Of a stretch of DNA of 64,000 bases, positions 7,986 through 16,812 are shown in pieces. The stretch spans positions 1-64,000 of the forward strand of contig NZ_JAGSOV010000050.1 in assembly GCF_023898865.1 (NCBI RefSeq), written 5' to 3'. The translations under genes and the position numbers were made by a program. This stretch comes from Pseudonocardia humida (GTDB lineage: Bacteria; Actinomycetota; Actinomycetes; Mycobacteriales; Pseudonocardiaceae). The notes under the pieces were generated by a model. That model saw only the letters and a program-made list of their open reading frames with translations. It was not told where the DNA came from and did no database searches. How positions within the stretch are numbered: position 1 is the stretch's first letter; every line of letters begins with the position of its first letter.

Positions 7986-9599
7986 ATGGCCGAGGAGTTG
8001 ACCGCGGACGCGGTGGTGATCGGGGGCGGGCACCACGGACTGGTGGCGGCGGCGGTGCTCGCCGACGCCGGGTGGGACGTGTGCCTGCTGGAGTCGCACG
8101 ACGTCGTCGGCGGCGCCGTGAAGTCCACCGAGCTGCACCCCGGGTTCACCGCCGACCTGTTCAGCGCCTTCTACCCGCTCGGCGCGGCCTCCCCGGTGCT
8201 GCGCTCCCTCGAGCTCGACCGGCACGGGCTGGAGTGGGTGCACGCCCCGGCCGTGCTGGCCCACCCGCCGCGCCCCGACGGCGGCCCGGCCGCCGTGCTG
8301 CACCGCGACCGCGACCGCACCGCCGCAGGCCTCGACGAGCACCACCACGGCGACGGCGAGGCCTGGCTGCGGCTGTGCGCCCAGTGGGACGACCTCAGCG
8401 ACCTCGTGCTGCGCACCCTGTTCACGGCGTTCCCGCCGGTCCGCGGCCCGGTGGCGCTGCTGCGCAGGCTGGGCACGGCCGAGGCGCTGCGCATGCTGCG
8501 GTTCGCGCTGCTGCCGGCCGCGCGGATGGCCGAGGAGCTGTTCGGCGGGGAGCCCGCCCGGCTGCTGCTGGCCGGCAACGCCGTGCACGCCGACGCCCCG
8601 CCGGACGCCTCGATCAGCGGCGTCTACGGCTGGCTGCTGGTGATGCTCGGCCAGCAGTACGGGTTCCCGGCGCCGCGCGGCGGGGCCGGGCAGCTGGCCG
8701 CCGCCCTGGAGCGCCGCGCGCTGGCCGCCGGGGCGCACATCCGCACCGGCCAGCACGTCGAGCGCATCGACGTGCGGGGCGGGCGCGCCGTGGCCGTGCA
8801 CACCGCGGCGGGGCTGACGGTGCGGGCCCGCCGGGCGGTGCTCGCCGACGTCTCCGCACCCGCGCTCTACCAGCGGATGCTGCCGGCCGACGCGCTGCCG
8901 TCCCGGCTGCACGAGGACCTCGAGCACTTCGAGTGGGACACCCCGGTCGTCAAGGTCAACTGGGCGTTGGACGGGCCCATCCCGTGGACGTCGCCCAACG
9001 TGGCGGGCGCGGGCACCGTGCACCTCGGGGCCGACGGGCGCGGCCTGACCCGGTGGTCGTCCGACATCGAGTCCGAGACCCTGCCGCGCTCGCCGTTCAT
9101 GCTGCTGGGCCAGATGACGACCACCGACCCCACCCGCTCCCCGGAGGGCACCGAGAGCGTCTGGGCCTACACCCACATGCCCCGGAAGGTGAGCGACGAC
9201 GAGTCAGCGACCGAGGTGGCGCACCGGATCGACGCGGTGATCGAGGAGCACGCCCCCGGCTTCGGCTCGACGGTGCTGCACCGCCACGTCCAGCTGCCGA
9301 CCGACCTCACCGCGGCCGACCCCAACCTGGAGCACGGCGCCGTCAACGGCGGCACCGCGCAGCTGTTCCAGCAGCTCGTCTTCCGCCCCGTGCCGAGCCT
9401 GGGCCGCCCGGAGACGGTGGTCGACGGGCTGTACCTGGCCAGCGCGTCGGCGCACCCCGGCGGCGGGGTGCACGGCGTGTGCGGCTACCTGGCGGCCAGG
9501 GCCGCGCTCGGCGAGCAGGGCCTGCGCGGCAAGCTGCGCCGCAAGGTGACCTCCGGCGCGCTGGAGCTGATCTACCGGGACCGGCCCTCGGCCAGGTAG
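7986..9599 (+). CDS. FAD-dependent oxidoreductase, phytoene desaturase-like
   Basis: The N-terminus has the dinucleotide fold AVVIGGGHHGLVAAAVLADAGWDVCLLES, a GxGxxG variant with the terminal acidic residue for ribose. The C-terminus has the CrtI/amine-oxidase-type FAD closing motif near GVHGVCGYLAARAAL. At 537 residues it is the size of CrtI-like dehydrogenases. No carotenoid genes are nearby, so a lipid or other hydrophobic substrate is possible. The ATG at 7986 lies 7 bases after CACACT, a possible -10 box, suggesting a leaderless transcript. The 3' end overlaps the convergent gene by 28 bases. Confidence 0.82.
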   Translation: MAEELTADAVVIGGGHHGLVAAAVLADAGWDVCLLESHDVVGGAVKSTELHPGFTADLFSAFYPLGAASPVLRSLELDRHGLEWVHAPAVLAHPPRPDGGPAAVLHRDRDRTAAGLDEHHHGDGEAWLRLCAQWDDLSDLVLRTLFTAFPPVRGPVALLRRLGTAEALRMLRFALLPAARMAEELFGGEPARLLLAGNAVHADAPPDASISGVYGWLLVMLGQQYGFPAPRGGAGQLAAALERRALAAGAHIRTGQHVERIDVRGGRAVAVHTAAGLTVRARRAVLADVSAPALYQRMLPADALPSRLHEDLEHFEWDTPVVKVNWALDGPIPWTSPNVAGAGTVHLGADGRGLTRWSSDIESETLPRSPFMLLGQMTTTDPTRSPEGTESVWAYTHMPRKVSDDESATEVAHRIDAVIEEHAPGFGSTVLHRHVQLPTDLTAADPNLEHGAVNGGTAQLFQQLVFRPVPSLGRPETVVDGLYLASASAHPGGGVHGVCGYLAARAALGEQGLRGKLRRKVTSGALELIYRDRPSAR

Positions 9600-10018
9600 A
9601 TCAGCCGGCGCAGGGCCTCCACGTTGCGCGGGACGATCATCGCGGTGCGGACCGGCTTGGGGAGCAGCTTGGTCGGCCCGCTGGCGACGTCCTCCTCCAT
9701 GGTGATCGTGCAGCCGCCGCCGGCGTCCCCGTTCGGTTCGAGCCGCAGCCGGATGTCGGCCTCGCCGAGGGGCCAGAGGCGCCCGCGCAGCATCAGCTCC
9801 CGACCCGGCACGCAGCCCGTCACCGACGTGGTGTCGTTGATCAGCGCGGGCCAGGCGCCGACGGAGTGGTGCAGCATGGTCCCCACCGCGGGCCAGCCCT
9901 CGTCGACGTCGCGCATCCGCGACGCCCCGACCACCCACGACGGGTACAGCCACCCGTCGGCGAGCACTCGCCAGACCGCCTCGGCGTCAGCCGCCGTCTC
10001 CCGTCGCACAGCAATCAC
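9572..10018 (-). CDS. SRPBCC (polyketide cyclase-like) protein
   Basis: This 148-residue protein has the START/SRPBCC pattern. The N-terminal strand RRETAADAEAVWRVLADGWLYPSWVVG carries the usual helix-W landmark, a curved sheet follows, and a long C-terminal helix closes it (RNVEALRRLIYLAEGR). Such proteins bind hydrophobic ligands in a helix-grip cavity. The GTG at 10018 is chosen because the domain begins immediately. The last 28 bases overlap the oxidoreductase gene tail to tail. Confidence 0.78.
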   Translation of the reverse strand: MIAVRRETAADAEAVWRVLADGWLYPSWVVGASRMRDVDEGWPAVGTMLHHSVGAWPALINDTTSVTGCVPGRELMLRGRLWPLGEADIRLRLEPNGDAGGGCTITMEEDVASGPTKLLPKPVRTAMIVPRNVEALRRLIYLAEGRSR

Positions 10019-10105
10019 GCGGGCAGGGTAGGGCCGAACGGCCCGATCGGCTGGCCGGGGGGGGGTGACGGGGAGTCGGACGCCGCCGACCGGGTACAAG
10101 CGGCA

Positions 10106-10993
10106 ATGCGCATCGACGGCAGCGTCATCGTGGTGACCGGCGCGACCAGCGGCATCGGCCGGGCGACCGCGCACCTGCTGGCCGCCCGCGGCGCCCGGAC
10201 GGTGCTGGTCGCCCGGGGTGAAGAGGGCCTGGCCGCCACCGCGGCGGAGTGCCGCGCCCGCGGCGGGGAGGCGCTCGCGCTCTCCGCCGATGTGGCCGAC
10301 GCCGACGCCGTCGAGCGGGTCGCCGCCGCCACCGTCGAGCGGTTCGGGCGCGTCGACGGCTGGGTGAACTCCGCCGGGGTGGAGATGTTCGGCGCGTTCC
10401 TCGACGCGCCCCCCGAGGAGGTCCGCCGCGTCCTGGACGTCGACCTCGGGGGCTGCGTGAACGGCTGCCGGTCGGCGCTGAGCCGGATGGTCCCGCAGGG
10501 CCACGGGGTGGTCGTCAACCTGTCGTCGATCCTGGGGATCGTCGCCCAGCCCTACGGCGCCGGCTACACCATGGCCAAGTTCGCCATCCGCGGCCTCGGC
10601 TCGTGCCTGCGCCAGGAGCTGCGGCTGGCCGGGGTCCGCGGCGTCGAGGTGTGCACGGTGTTCCCGACGGCCATCGACACCCCGATCTGGCAGGACGCGG
10701 CCAACCGCACCGGCCGCCGGGTCCGCGCCCTGCCGCCGCCGCTGCCCCCGGAGCGGGTGGCGGCCGCGGTCGTGCGGCGGTTGCGGCGCCCGCGCGGGGA
10801 GACGATCGTCGGCGGGCTGCTGGGCCGCGCGCTGGTCGCGCAGTACCGGCTGTGGCCGCGCTCGGCGGAGCGGGCGTTGTCGATCGGCCTGGACCGGTGG
10901 GGCCTGTCGCAGCGCGAGTCGGCGCCCTCCACCGCGGGCAACCTGTTCCGCCCGGCCCCGGGGCCCGGCCGGGTGCGCGGGGGCTGGCGGTAG
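10106..10993 (+). CDS. short-chain dehydrogenase/reductase
   Basis: This 295-residue classical SDR has the cofactor motif TGATSGIG (about 11-18), an NSAG variant of NNAG, the serine in NLSSILG and the catalytic pair YTMAK. An arginine after the second strand (VLVARGEE) favours NADP(H). A C-terminal extension of about 50 residues, with an ALVAQYRLWP hydrophobic stretch, is typical of the membrane-associated SDR subgroup often found beside fatty-acid genes. The substrate is unknown. The start ATG lies 87 bases from the divergent SRPBCC gene. Confidence 0.85.
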   Translation: MRIDGSVIVVTGATSGIGRATAHLLAARGARTVLVARGEEGLAATAAECRARGGEALALSADVADADAVERVAAATVERFGRVDGWVNSAGVEMFGAFLDAPPEEVRRVLDVDLGGCVNGCRSALSRMVPQGHGVVVNLSSILGIVAQPYGAGYTMAKFAIRGLGSCLRQELRLAGVRGVEVCTVFPTAIDTPIWQDAANRTGRRVRALPPPLPPERVAAAVVRRLRRPRGETIVGGLLGRALVAQYRLWPRSAERALSIGLDRWGLSQRESAPSTAGNLFRPAPGPGRVRGGWR

Positions 10994-11097
10994 GGCCCGG
11001 CCGTCCTCGCAGACTCCCCGTGCTCCCTCTGCGAAGACACCGATCGCCTACGACCCGTGGCGTTGACAGTGGCGTCATCGCCAACGGACGATCAGCC

Positions 11098-14000
11098 GTG
11101 TTCTCCCGCCTGCTCATCGCCAACCGCGGCGAGATCGCCGTCCGGATCGCCCGCGCCGCCGCCGAGCTGGGTCTGCCCACCGTGGCGGTCCACGCGGTCG
11201 ACGACGCCGGCGCCCCGCACGTGGCCAAGGCCGACGCGGCGGTCGCGCTGCGCGGCTCCGGGGTCGCGGCCTACCTCGACGTCGACGACGTGCTGCGGGC
11301 CGCCGCGGAGGCCGGCGCCGACGCCGTGCACCCCGGCTACGGGTTCCTGAGCGAGAACGCCCGGTTCGCCGCGGCGTGCGCGGAGCGCGGGATCACCTTC
11401 GTCGGGCCGCCGGCGGCGGTGCTGGCCCGGTTCGGCGACAAGACCAGCGCCCGCGCCATGGCCGAGGGGATCGGGCTCCCGGTGCTCGCCGGAACGGGCC
11501 CCGTCGACGCCCTGGCCGCGGCGGAGTTCCAGCGCGGGCTGCCGGCCCCCGGCGCGGTGATGCTCAAGGCCGTGGCCGGCGGGGGCGGGCGCGGGATGCG
11601 CGCGGTCACGGACCCGGCGGCCCTGGCCGAGGCGCACGCGCGGTGCGCTTCCGAGGCGCGCACGGCCTTCGGCGACGACCGGGTCTACGTCGAGGAGCTG
11701 CTCTCCCCGGTCCGGCACGTCGAGGTGCAGATCGTCGGCGACGGACGCGCGGTGGTCCAGCTCGGCGAGCGGGACTGCTCGATCCAGCGCCGCCACCAGA
11801 AGGTGGTCGAGCTGGCCCCGGCGCCGGGCCTGCCCGCCGCCGTGCGGGCCGAGCTGCTGGCCGCGGCCGTGCGGGTCGGCGAGGCCGTCGGGTACCGCGG
11901 CGTCGGCACCGTGGAGTTTCTCATCAGCGGGACGAGGATTGCGTTCTGCGAGGTCAACCCCCGGTTGCAGGTGGAGCACACGATCACCGAGGAGGTCACC
12001 GGGGTCGACCTGGTGCGCGCGCAGCTGGAGCTGGCCGCCGGGCGCTCGCTCGCCGACGTCGGGCTCGACCCCGCGCCCGAGCCCCGCGGCGCGGCGCTGC
12101 AGGCCCGGATCACCACCGAGGTGACCAGCCCGGACGGCACCACGACACCGGCCGCGGGCACCCTGACCGCCTTCGAGCTGCCCGCCGGGCGCGGGGTGCG
12201 CGTCGACGCCGCCGGGCACGTCGGCTACCGGACGAGCCTGCGCTACGACCCGCTGCTGGCCAAGCTGGTCGTGCACGACCGCTCGCCCGACCTGCCCGCG
12301 CTGGCCGCCCGCGCGCACCGGGCGCTGTCGGAGTGCCACATCGCCGGCGTCGACACCAACCTCGACGTGCTGGCCGGGATCGTCGCGCACCCGGCGTTCG
12401 CCGCGGGTGAGCTGGACACCGGCTTCCTGGACCGGCACCTGCCCGAGATCCTCGCGGCCGCCCGCCCGCACCGCTACGTCGAGCAGGTCGCCCCGGCGCC
12501 GGACACCGGCGGACGGCGGGAGGTCGCGGTCCTCGCCGGCGCGACGGCCGTGCGCGCGCTCGGTCCCGGCACGGTCGTGTCGATCGAGGCGCAGGAGGGC
12601 GACGTGGTGCGCGCCGGGGCCGCGCTGGTGGTCCTGGAGGCGCTGAAGATGGAGCACGTCGTGGCCGCCTCGACGGCGGGCACCGTCGCCGCGCTCGCCG
12701 TGTCGGTGGGCGACACCGTCGCCGCGGGCGACGTGCTGGTCGCGCTGGAGCCCGCCGCCACCGACGACGAGGGCGCCGCCGCCGTCGCCCAGGTCGACCC
12801 CGACCACATCCGCCCCGACCTGGCCGAGGTGATCGAGCGGCACGCCGTCGGGCTGGACGCGCGCCGCGGCGAGGCCGTCGCCAAGCGGCACCGGCTGGGC
12901 CTGCGCACCGCCCGCGAGAACCTCGCCGACCTGTGCGACGAGGGCAGCTTCGTCGAGTACGGCGCGCTGGTGATCGCCGCCCAGCGCCGCCGCCGCTCGC
13001 TGGACGACCTCATCGAGCGCACCCCCGCCGACGGCATGCTCGCCGGCACGGCCACGATCAACGCCGAGCTGGTCGGGGCGGAGAACGCCCGCGCGGTGGT
13101 CGTCGCCTACGACTACACGGTGCTCGCCGGCACCCAGGGCAAGCTCAACCACGACAAGAAGGACCGGGTCTTCGAGCTGGCCGCCCGCCGCAGGCTGCCG
13201 GTGGTGCTCTACGCCGAGGGCGGCGGCGGGCGCCCCGGCGACACCGACGGACTGGGCATGACCGGGCTGCCGACCCCGGCGTTCGAGCTGTTCGGGCGGC
13301 TGTCCGCGCTGGTGCCGCTGGTCGGCGTGGTGGCGGGGCGGTGCTTCGCGGGCAACGCGGCGCTGCTGGGCACCTGCGACGTCATCATCGCGGTGGAGGG
13401 CGCCAGCATCGGCATGGGCGGCCCGGCGATGATCGAGGGCGGCGGGCTCGGCGTGGTCGCGCCGGACGACGTCGGCCCGCTGTCGGTGCAGGTGCCCAAC
13501 GGCGTCGTCGACGTCGTGGCCGCCGACGAGGCCGAGGCCACCCGCATCGCCAAGCGCTACCTGTCCTACTTCCAGGGCCCGGTCGCCGACTGGACCGCAC
13601 CCGACCAGCGTCGGCTGCGCCAGGTCGTGCCGGAGAACCGGGTCCGCGTCTACGACGTGCGGGCGGCCGTGCACGGCATCGCCGACGAGGGGTCGGTGCT
13701 GGAGCTGCGCCGCGGCTTCGGCGCCGGGATGGTCACCGCGCTGGTCCGCGTCGAGGGCCGCCCGATGGGGCTGATCGCCAACGACCCGACGCACCTCGGT
13801 GGCGCCATCGACCGCGACGCCGCCGACAAGGCGGCCCGGTTCCTGCAGCTCTGCGACGCGTTCGGGCTGCCGGTCGTCTCGCTGTGCGACACGCCGGGGT
13901 TCATGGTCGGCACCGACTCCGAGCGCCAGGCGACCGTGCGGCACTTCAGCCGGCTGTTCGTGGTCGGGGCGAACCTGAGCGTCCCGCTCGGGATGGTGAT

Positions 14001-14364
14001 CCTGCGCAAGTGCTACGGCCTGGGCGCGCAGGGCATGGCGGGCGGGAGCCTCAAGGCGCCCGCGTTCACGGTGTCCTGGCCGACCGGCGAGCTGGGCGGG
14101 ATGGGCCTGGAGGGCGCCGTCCGGCTCGGCTACCGCAAGGAGCTCGACGCGCTCACCGACCCGGTCGAGCGCCAGGCCCTCTACGAGAAGCTCGTCGCCG
14201 AGAGCTACGAGCGCGGCAAGGCGCTCAGCGTGGCCACGGTCTTCGAGGTCGACGACGTCATCGACCCGGCCGACACCCGGCGCTGGATCACCTCGTCGTT
14301 CCCGCCCGCGCCGGTCGGCCCGCAGCCCGGCGGCAAGGTCCGCCCCCACGTCGACACGTGGTGA
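11098..14364 (+). CDS. single-chain acyl-CoA carboxylase (BC-BCCP-CT fusion)
   Basis: One 1088-residue chain carries a whole biotin-dependent carboxylase. The biotin carboxylase part begins with RLLIANRGEIAVRI, has HPGYGFLSEN (about 79), the ATP-grasp glycine loop AGGGGRGMRAV (about 158) and NPRLQVEHTITEEVTG (about 290). The biotinyl domain has EALKMEHVV (about 514). Two carboxyltransferase halves follow from about 580 to the end, with GFMVGTDSE and GLGAQGMAGG. Most actinobacterial carboxylases split these parts between subunits. The order and size match the long-chain acyl-CoA carboxylase described from mycobacteria. The GTG at 11098 has only a weak ribosome site. Confidence 0.9.
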   Translation: MFSRLLIANRGEIAVRIARAAAELGLPTVAVHAVDDAGAPHVAKADAAVALRGSGVAAYLDVDDVLRAAAEAGADAVHPGYGFLSENARFAAACAERGITFVGPPAAVLARFGDKTSARAMAEGIGLPVLAGTGPVDALAAAEFQRGLPAPGAVMLKAVAGGGGRGMRAVTDPAALAEAHARCASEARTAFGDDRVYVEELLSPVRHVEVQIVGDGRAVVQLGERDCSIQRRHQKVVELAPAPGLPAAVRAELLAAAVRVGEAVGYRGVGTVEFLISGTRIAFCEVNPRLQVEHTITEEVTGVDLVRAQLELAAGRSLADVGLDPAPEPRGAALQARITTEVTSPDGTTTPAAGTLTAFELPAGRGVRVDAAGHVGYRTSLRYDPLLAKLVVHDRSPDLPALAARAHRALSECHIAGVDTNLDVLAGIVAHPAFAAGELDTGFLDRHLPEILAAARPHRYVEQVAPAPDTGGRREVAVLAGATAVRALGPGTVVSIEAQEGDVVRAGAALVVLEALKMEHVVAASTAGTVAALAVSVGDTVAAGDVLVALEPAATDDEGAAAVAQVDPDHIRPDLAEVIERHAVGLDARRGEAVAKRHRLGLRTARENLADLCDEGSFVEYGALVIAAQRRRRSLDDLIERTPADGMLAGTATINAELVGAENARAVVVAYDYTVLAGTQGKLNHDKKDRVFELAARRRLPVVLYAEGGGGRPGDTDGLGMTGLPTPAFELFGRLSALVPLVGVVAGRCFAGNAALLGTCDVIIAVEGASIGMGGPAMIEGGGLGVVAPDDVGPLSVQVPNGVVDVVAADEAEATRIAKRYLSYFQGPVADWTAPDQRRLRQVVPENRVRVYDVRAAVHGIADEGSVLELRRGFGAGMVTALVRVEGRPMGLIANDPTHLGGAIDRDAADKAARFLQLCDAFGLPVVSLCDTPGFMVGTDSERQATVRHFSRLFVVGANLSVPLGMVILRKCYGLGAQGMAGGSLKAPAFTVSWPTGELGGMGLEGAVRLGYRKELDALTDPVERQALYEKLVAESYERGKALSVATVFEVDDVIDPADTRRWITSSFPPAPVGPQPGGKVRPHVDTW

Positions 14365-14528
14365 GGGATTTCGGGCAGGTGGGCCTCCCAGCGCTGGCCG
14401 GGTCGTCGCAGCGCGCCGGCGGGCTGCGCCACCCACCCCTGGGCTGCGACGCCCACCGGAGCTGTGAGGTGCGTCCAGCCGGGTGATCGACTCGCCCGGC
14501 GATGATCGGCACCGACGACCCCGGCCGG

Positions 14529-14882
14529 TCAGGGCTCGTCGGCGAGCGCCGCCCGCAGGACGGCGGCGTCGGTCGGGCTGACCGAGCGCACGAACGCCAC
14601 CAGCGAGGCGTCGCGGTCGGCGGAGCGCTCCAGCGCCTGCAGCATCAGCCCGGCGACGAACGCGTCGCGGCTGCGGGTGGCCGAGTAGTGCCAGGTCCGG
14701 TCGACGCTCACCCGGGACACCACGTCCTTGCGGGTGAGGCGCTCGAGCACGGTCTTGACCGTGGCGTAGGCGAGGTCGGGGTCGCCGAGCTCGCGCAGCA
14801 CCGTGCGGGCCGACGCGGGCTCGTCGCGGGCCCAGAGCACGCCCATCACGTCGCGCTCCAGCTCGCCGCGCCCGCGGCTCAT
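14529..14882 (-). CDS. BlaI/MecI/CopY-family repressor
   Basis: This 117-residue winged-helix repressor has the family pattern ELERDVMGVLWARDEPASARTVLREL followed by the recognition region YATVKTVLERLTRKDVVSR. Family members bind TACA/TGTA dyads as dimers and are released by proteolysis or metal. It is the second gene of an operon: its ATG overlaps the MFS stop (ATGA). No BlaR1-type sensor peptidase is adjacent, so the inducing route is unknown. A matching dyad lies at the head of the operon. Confidence 0.88.
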   Translation of the reverse strand: MSRGRGELERDVMGVLWARDEPASARTVLRELGDPDLAYATVKTVLERLTRKDVVSRVSVDRTWHYSATRSRDAFVAGLMLQALERSADRDASLVAFVRSVSPTDAAVLRAALADEP

Positions 14883-16036
14883 CGCGGCACCCCGGCGGCC
14901 GCGACGGCTCGTCTGCCGCCGAGCTGCACGGCGAGCGCGGCGCCCAGCGCCAGCGCGGCCCCGGCCTGGAAGGGCAGGTCGAGCGCCAGGTCGGCCAGGC
15001 CCCCGGCGGCGACCGGACCGACCAGCCGCCCGGCGGCGGCCATCGCCTGGGCCCGCCCGAGCAGCGCGCCGCGCCGTCCGGCGTCGACCGTGCGCGAGAG
15101 CAGGCTGGTGGTCGTCGTGGCCAGCACCGCCTGCGTCGCGGCCACCACGACCACCGCCCCGACCAGGCCCGCCGCCCCGACCACGGGCATGGCGGCCAGT
15201 CCGGCCGCCATCGCCACGGCGCAGCCCGTCGCGACCCGGGCGTCGCCCCAGCGGGCGACGGCGGCCACCAGCGGGCGGGCCTGCACCAGGGTCATGGCCA
15301 GGCCGGCCAGGCACAGCAGCACCCCGACGAACCCCGGGCCTGCGTCGAACCGGTCGCCGGCCAGCAGCGCGACCGTCGTCTCCATGCCGACCAGCGCGCA
15401 CATCCCCAGGAAGCCGACGGCCAGCAGGGCCCACGGCGGGTGCGGCACGTCCGGCGCGGCGGCACCGGCGGGGTGGGCGCGCGGATCGGGGTCGGGCAGG
15501 GTGCGCCAGGCCAGCACCCAGGCCGCGGCGGCCAGCGCGGCCCCGGCGACGGCCATGGCGGGCATACCCGCGGTGGCGCCGAGCGTGCCCACCAGCGGGC
15601 CGATCGTGAACGCGGCGCCGACGGCCATGCCCACCCGGCCCATCGCCCGGGTGCGCTCGTGCGGTTCGGTCAGGTCGGCGACCAGCGCGTGCGCCACCCC
15701 GATGCTGCCACCGCACGCCCCGGCGACCAGCCGGGCCGCGACCAGCGCCCACAGCGCCGGGGCCAGGCCCATCAGCAGCAGCGACGCCGTCGAGCCCGCC
15801 AGCGCCACCAGCAGCATCCGCCGCCTGCCGAAGCGGTCGGCCAGCCTGCCGAGCGCGGGCGCGGCCAGCATCTGGGCCGCCGAGTAGGCCGCCACCACCG
15901 CGCCCAGCCAGAGCCCGCCCCCGCCCAGGGCCAGCGTGTGGAACGGCAGCGCGGGCAGGACGAGCGTCAGGCCCAGCAGGTCGACGAAGACGACCGCCTG
16001 GACGGCGGCCAGTCCCCGCCTGCTACGACCCATCAC
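14879..16036 (-). CDS. MFS transporter (TetA-like drug exporter)
   Basis: This 385-residue protein has about twelve hydrophobic segments. The MFS loop 2-3 motif GRLADRFGRRRM (about residues 64-75) is clear, and so is the antiporter-type motif C region GACGGSIGVAHALVADLT. It should be a proton-driven exporter; the substrate is unknown. Transcription probably starts close to the GTG at 16036, or the ATG at 16033, because a TACAA-TTGTA dyad ends one base upstream. The co-transcribed BlaI-type gene overlaps its stop, so the exporter is likely autoregulated through that repressor. Confidence 0.87.
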   Translation of the reverse strand: MMGRSRRGLAAVQAVVFVDLLGLTLVLPALPFHTLALGGGGLWLGAVVAAYSAAQMLAAPALGRLADRFGRRRMLLVALAGSTASLLLMGLAPALWALVAARLVAGACGGSIGVAHALVADLTEPHERTRAMGRVGMAVGAAFTIGPLVGTLGATAGMPAMAVAGAALAAAAWVLAWRTLPDPDPRAHPAGAAAPDVPHPPWALLAVGFLGMCALVGMETTVALLAGDRFDAGPGFVGVLLCLAGLAMTLVQARPLVAAVARWGDARVATGCAVAMAAGLAAMPVVGAAGLVGAVVVVAATQAVLATTTTSLLSRTVDAGRRGALLGRAQAMAAAGRLVGPVAAGGLADLALDLPFQAGAALALGAALAVQLGGRRAVAAAGVPR

Positions 16037-16037
16037 A

Positions 16038-16050
16038 CTACAAGTTGTAG
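16038..16050. promoter_or_regulatory. candidate BlaI-type operator
   Basis: CTACAAGTTGTAG is a dyad with 6-base arms around one base, next to the MFS start codon. BlaI-family proteins recognise TACA/TGTA dyads, and the repressor is encoded in the same operon. Binding here would block both the promoter and the start codon. Confidence 0.65.
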
Positions 16051-16161
16051 CAGTCCGCTCGGAGCGGTCGCGACCGGGTGGTGGTGTGCCGGGCCGACGG
16101 CGGGGTATCCCATCCGGCGCTACGGCCCGCTGGATCTCGACACCACCGGAGGGAGGCGACG

Positions 16162-16686
16162 GTGACCCAGCTCGACTCCGACGCGGCGCCGGTGCCGGGA
16201 GACGACGCCTGGAACGCCGAGCAGCGCGACGAGGGTCCGCTGCGCCGCGCCGACCGCAACTTCGCCGAGCTGCTGCAGGAACTGCGGGTGGTGTTCACCG
16301 GCGTGCAGATCCTCTTCGGCTTCCTGCTCACGTTGTCGTTCAGCGCGCGTTTCGACGCGCTGGACCCATTCCAGCACGCCGTGTTCATGGTGACGCTGGT
16401 CTGCGCCGCGGTCAGCTCGACGCTGCTGCTGGCCCCGGTGGCCGCGCACCGGACCCTGTTCCAGCGCGGGCTCAAGCGCGAGCTGGTGGCCAGCGGGCAC
16501 CGGTTCGCGATCGCCGGGCTCACCGCGCTCGCGGTCACCCTGTCGTCCGGGTTGTTGCTGGTCCTGGACATGGCGATGGGCCGCGGTTGGGCGCTGGGCG
16601 CCACCGGCGCGCTGCTGGCGCTGTTCGCCGCGACCTGGCTGTGGGTGCCGCTGCGGCTGCGCCGCGGGCACGGCACGCTCGACTGA
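16162..16686 (+). CDS. DUF6328-like membrane protein
   Basis: This 174-residue protein has a hydrophilic N-terminus of about 35 residues and four membrane segments. The stretch NFAELLQELRVVFTGVQILFGFLLTLSF is typical of the actinobacterial family now called DUF6328. The GTG at 16162 has a strong GGAGGGAGG ribosome site at 16148-16156. The function of the family is not known. The gene diverges from the MFS operon across a gap of about 125 bases. Confidence 0.75.
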   Translation: MTQLDSDAAPVPGDDAWNAEQRDEGPLRRADRNFAELLQELRVVFTGVQILFGFLLTLSFSARFDALDPFQHAVFMVTLVCAAVSSTLLLAPVAAHRTLFQRGLKRELVASGHRFAIAGLTALAVTLSSGLLLVLDMAMGRGWALGATGALLALFAATWLWVPLRLRRGHGTLD

Positions 16687-16812
16687 GATCGGACCGGAGC
16701 GAATTTCGGAATCAGGCGCTGCGTAGTACTACGGTGATTCTGGCCGGAATGCGTCAGATGCCGTCCCCGACCACCGCGTGCCCCTAGCCTGGCCGTCGAG
16801 GGGGAACGGGGA

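Noticed and set aside
5637..9176. A 1179-codon open frame on the minus strand, and a 918-codon plus-strand frame at 3864-6620.
   Set aside because: Both are mostly GC-driven shadows. The minus frame covers the thioesterase, LtrA and oxidoreductase genes without any domain. In the plus frame only the last 292 codons, from 5742, are a real gene.
7986..9599. A carotenoid desaturase in a carotenoid cluster.
   Set aside because: The fold is CrtI-like, but no phytoene synthase, cyclase or prenyltransferase gene is nearby, so the specific role was not assigned.
11005..11036. Hairpin-like TCCTCGCAG and CTGCGAAGA between the SDR and carboxylase genes.
   Set aside because: One mismatch, short arms and no U-run. 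It could be a weak terminator, but I cannot support it as a feature.
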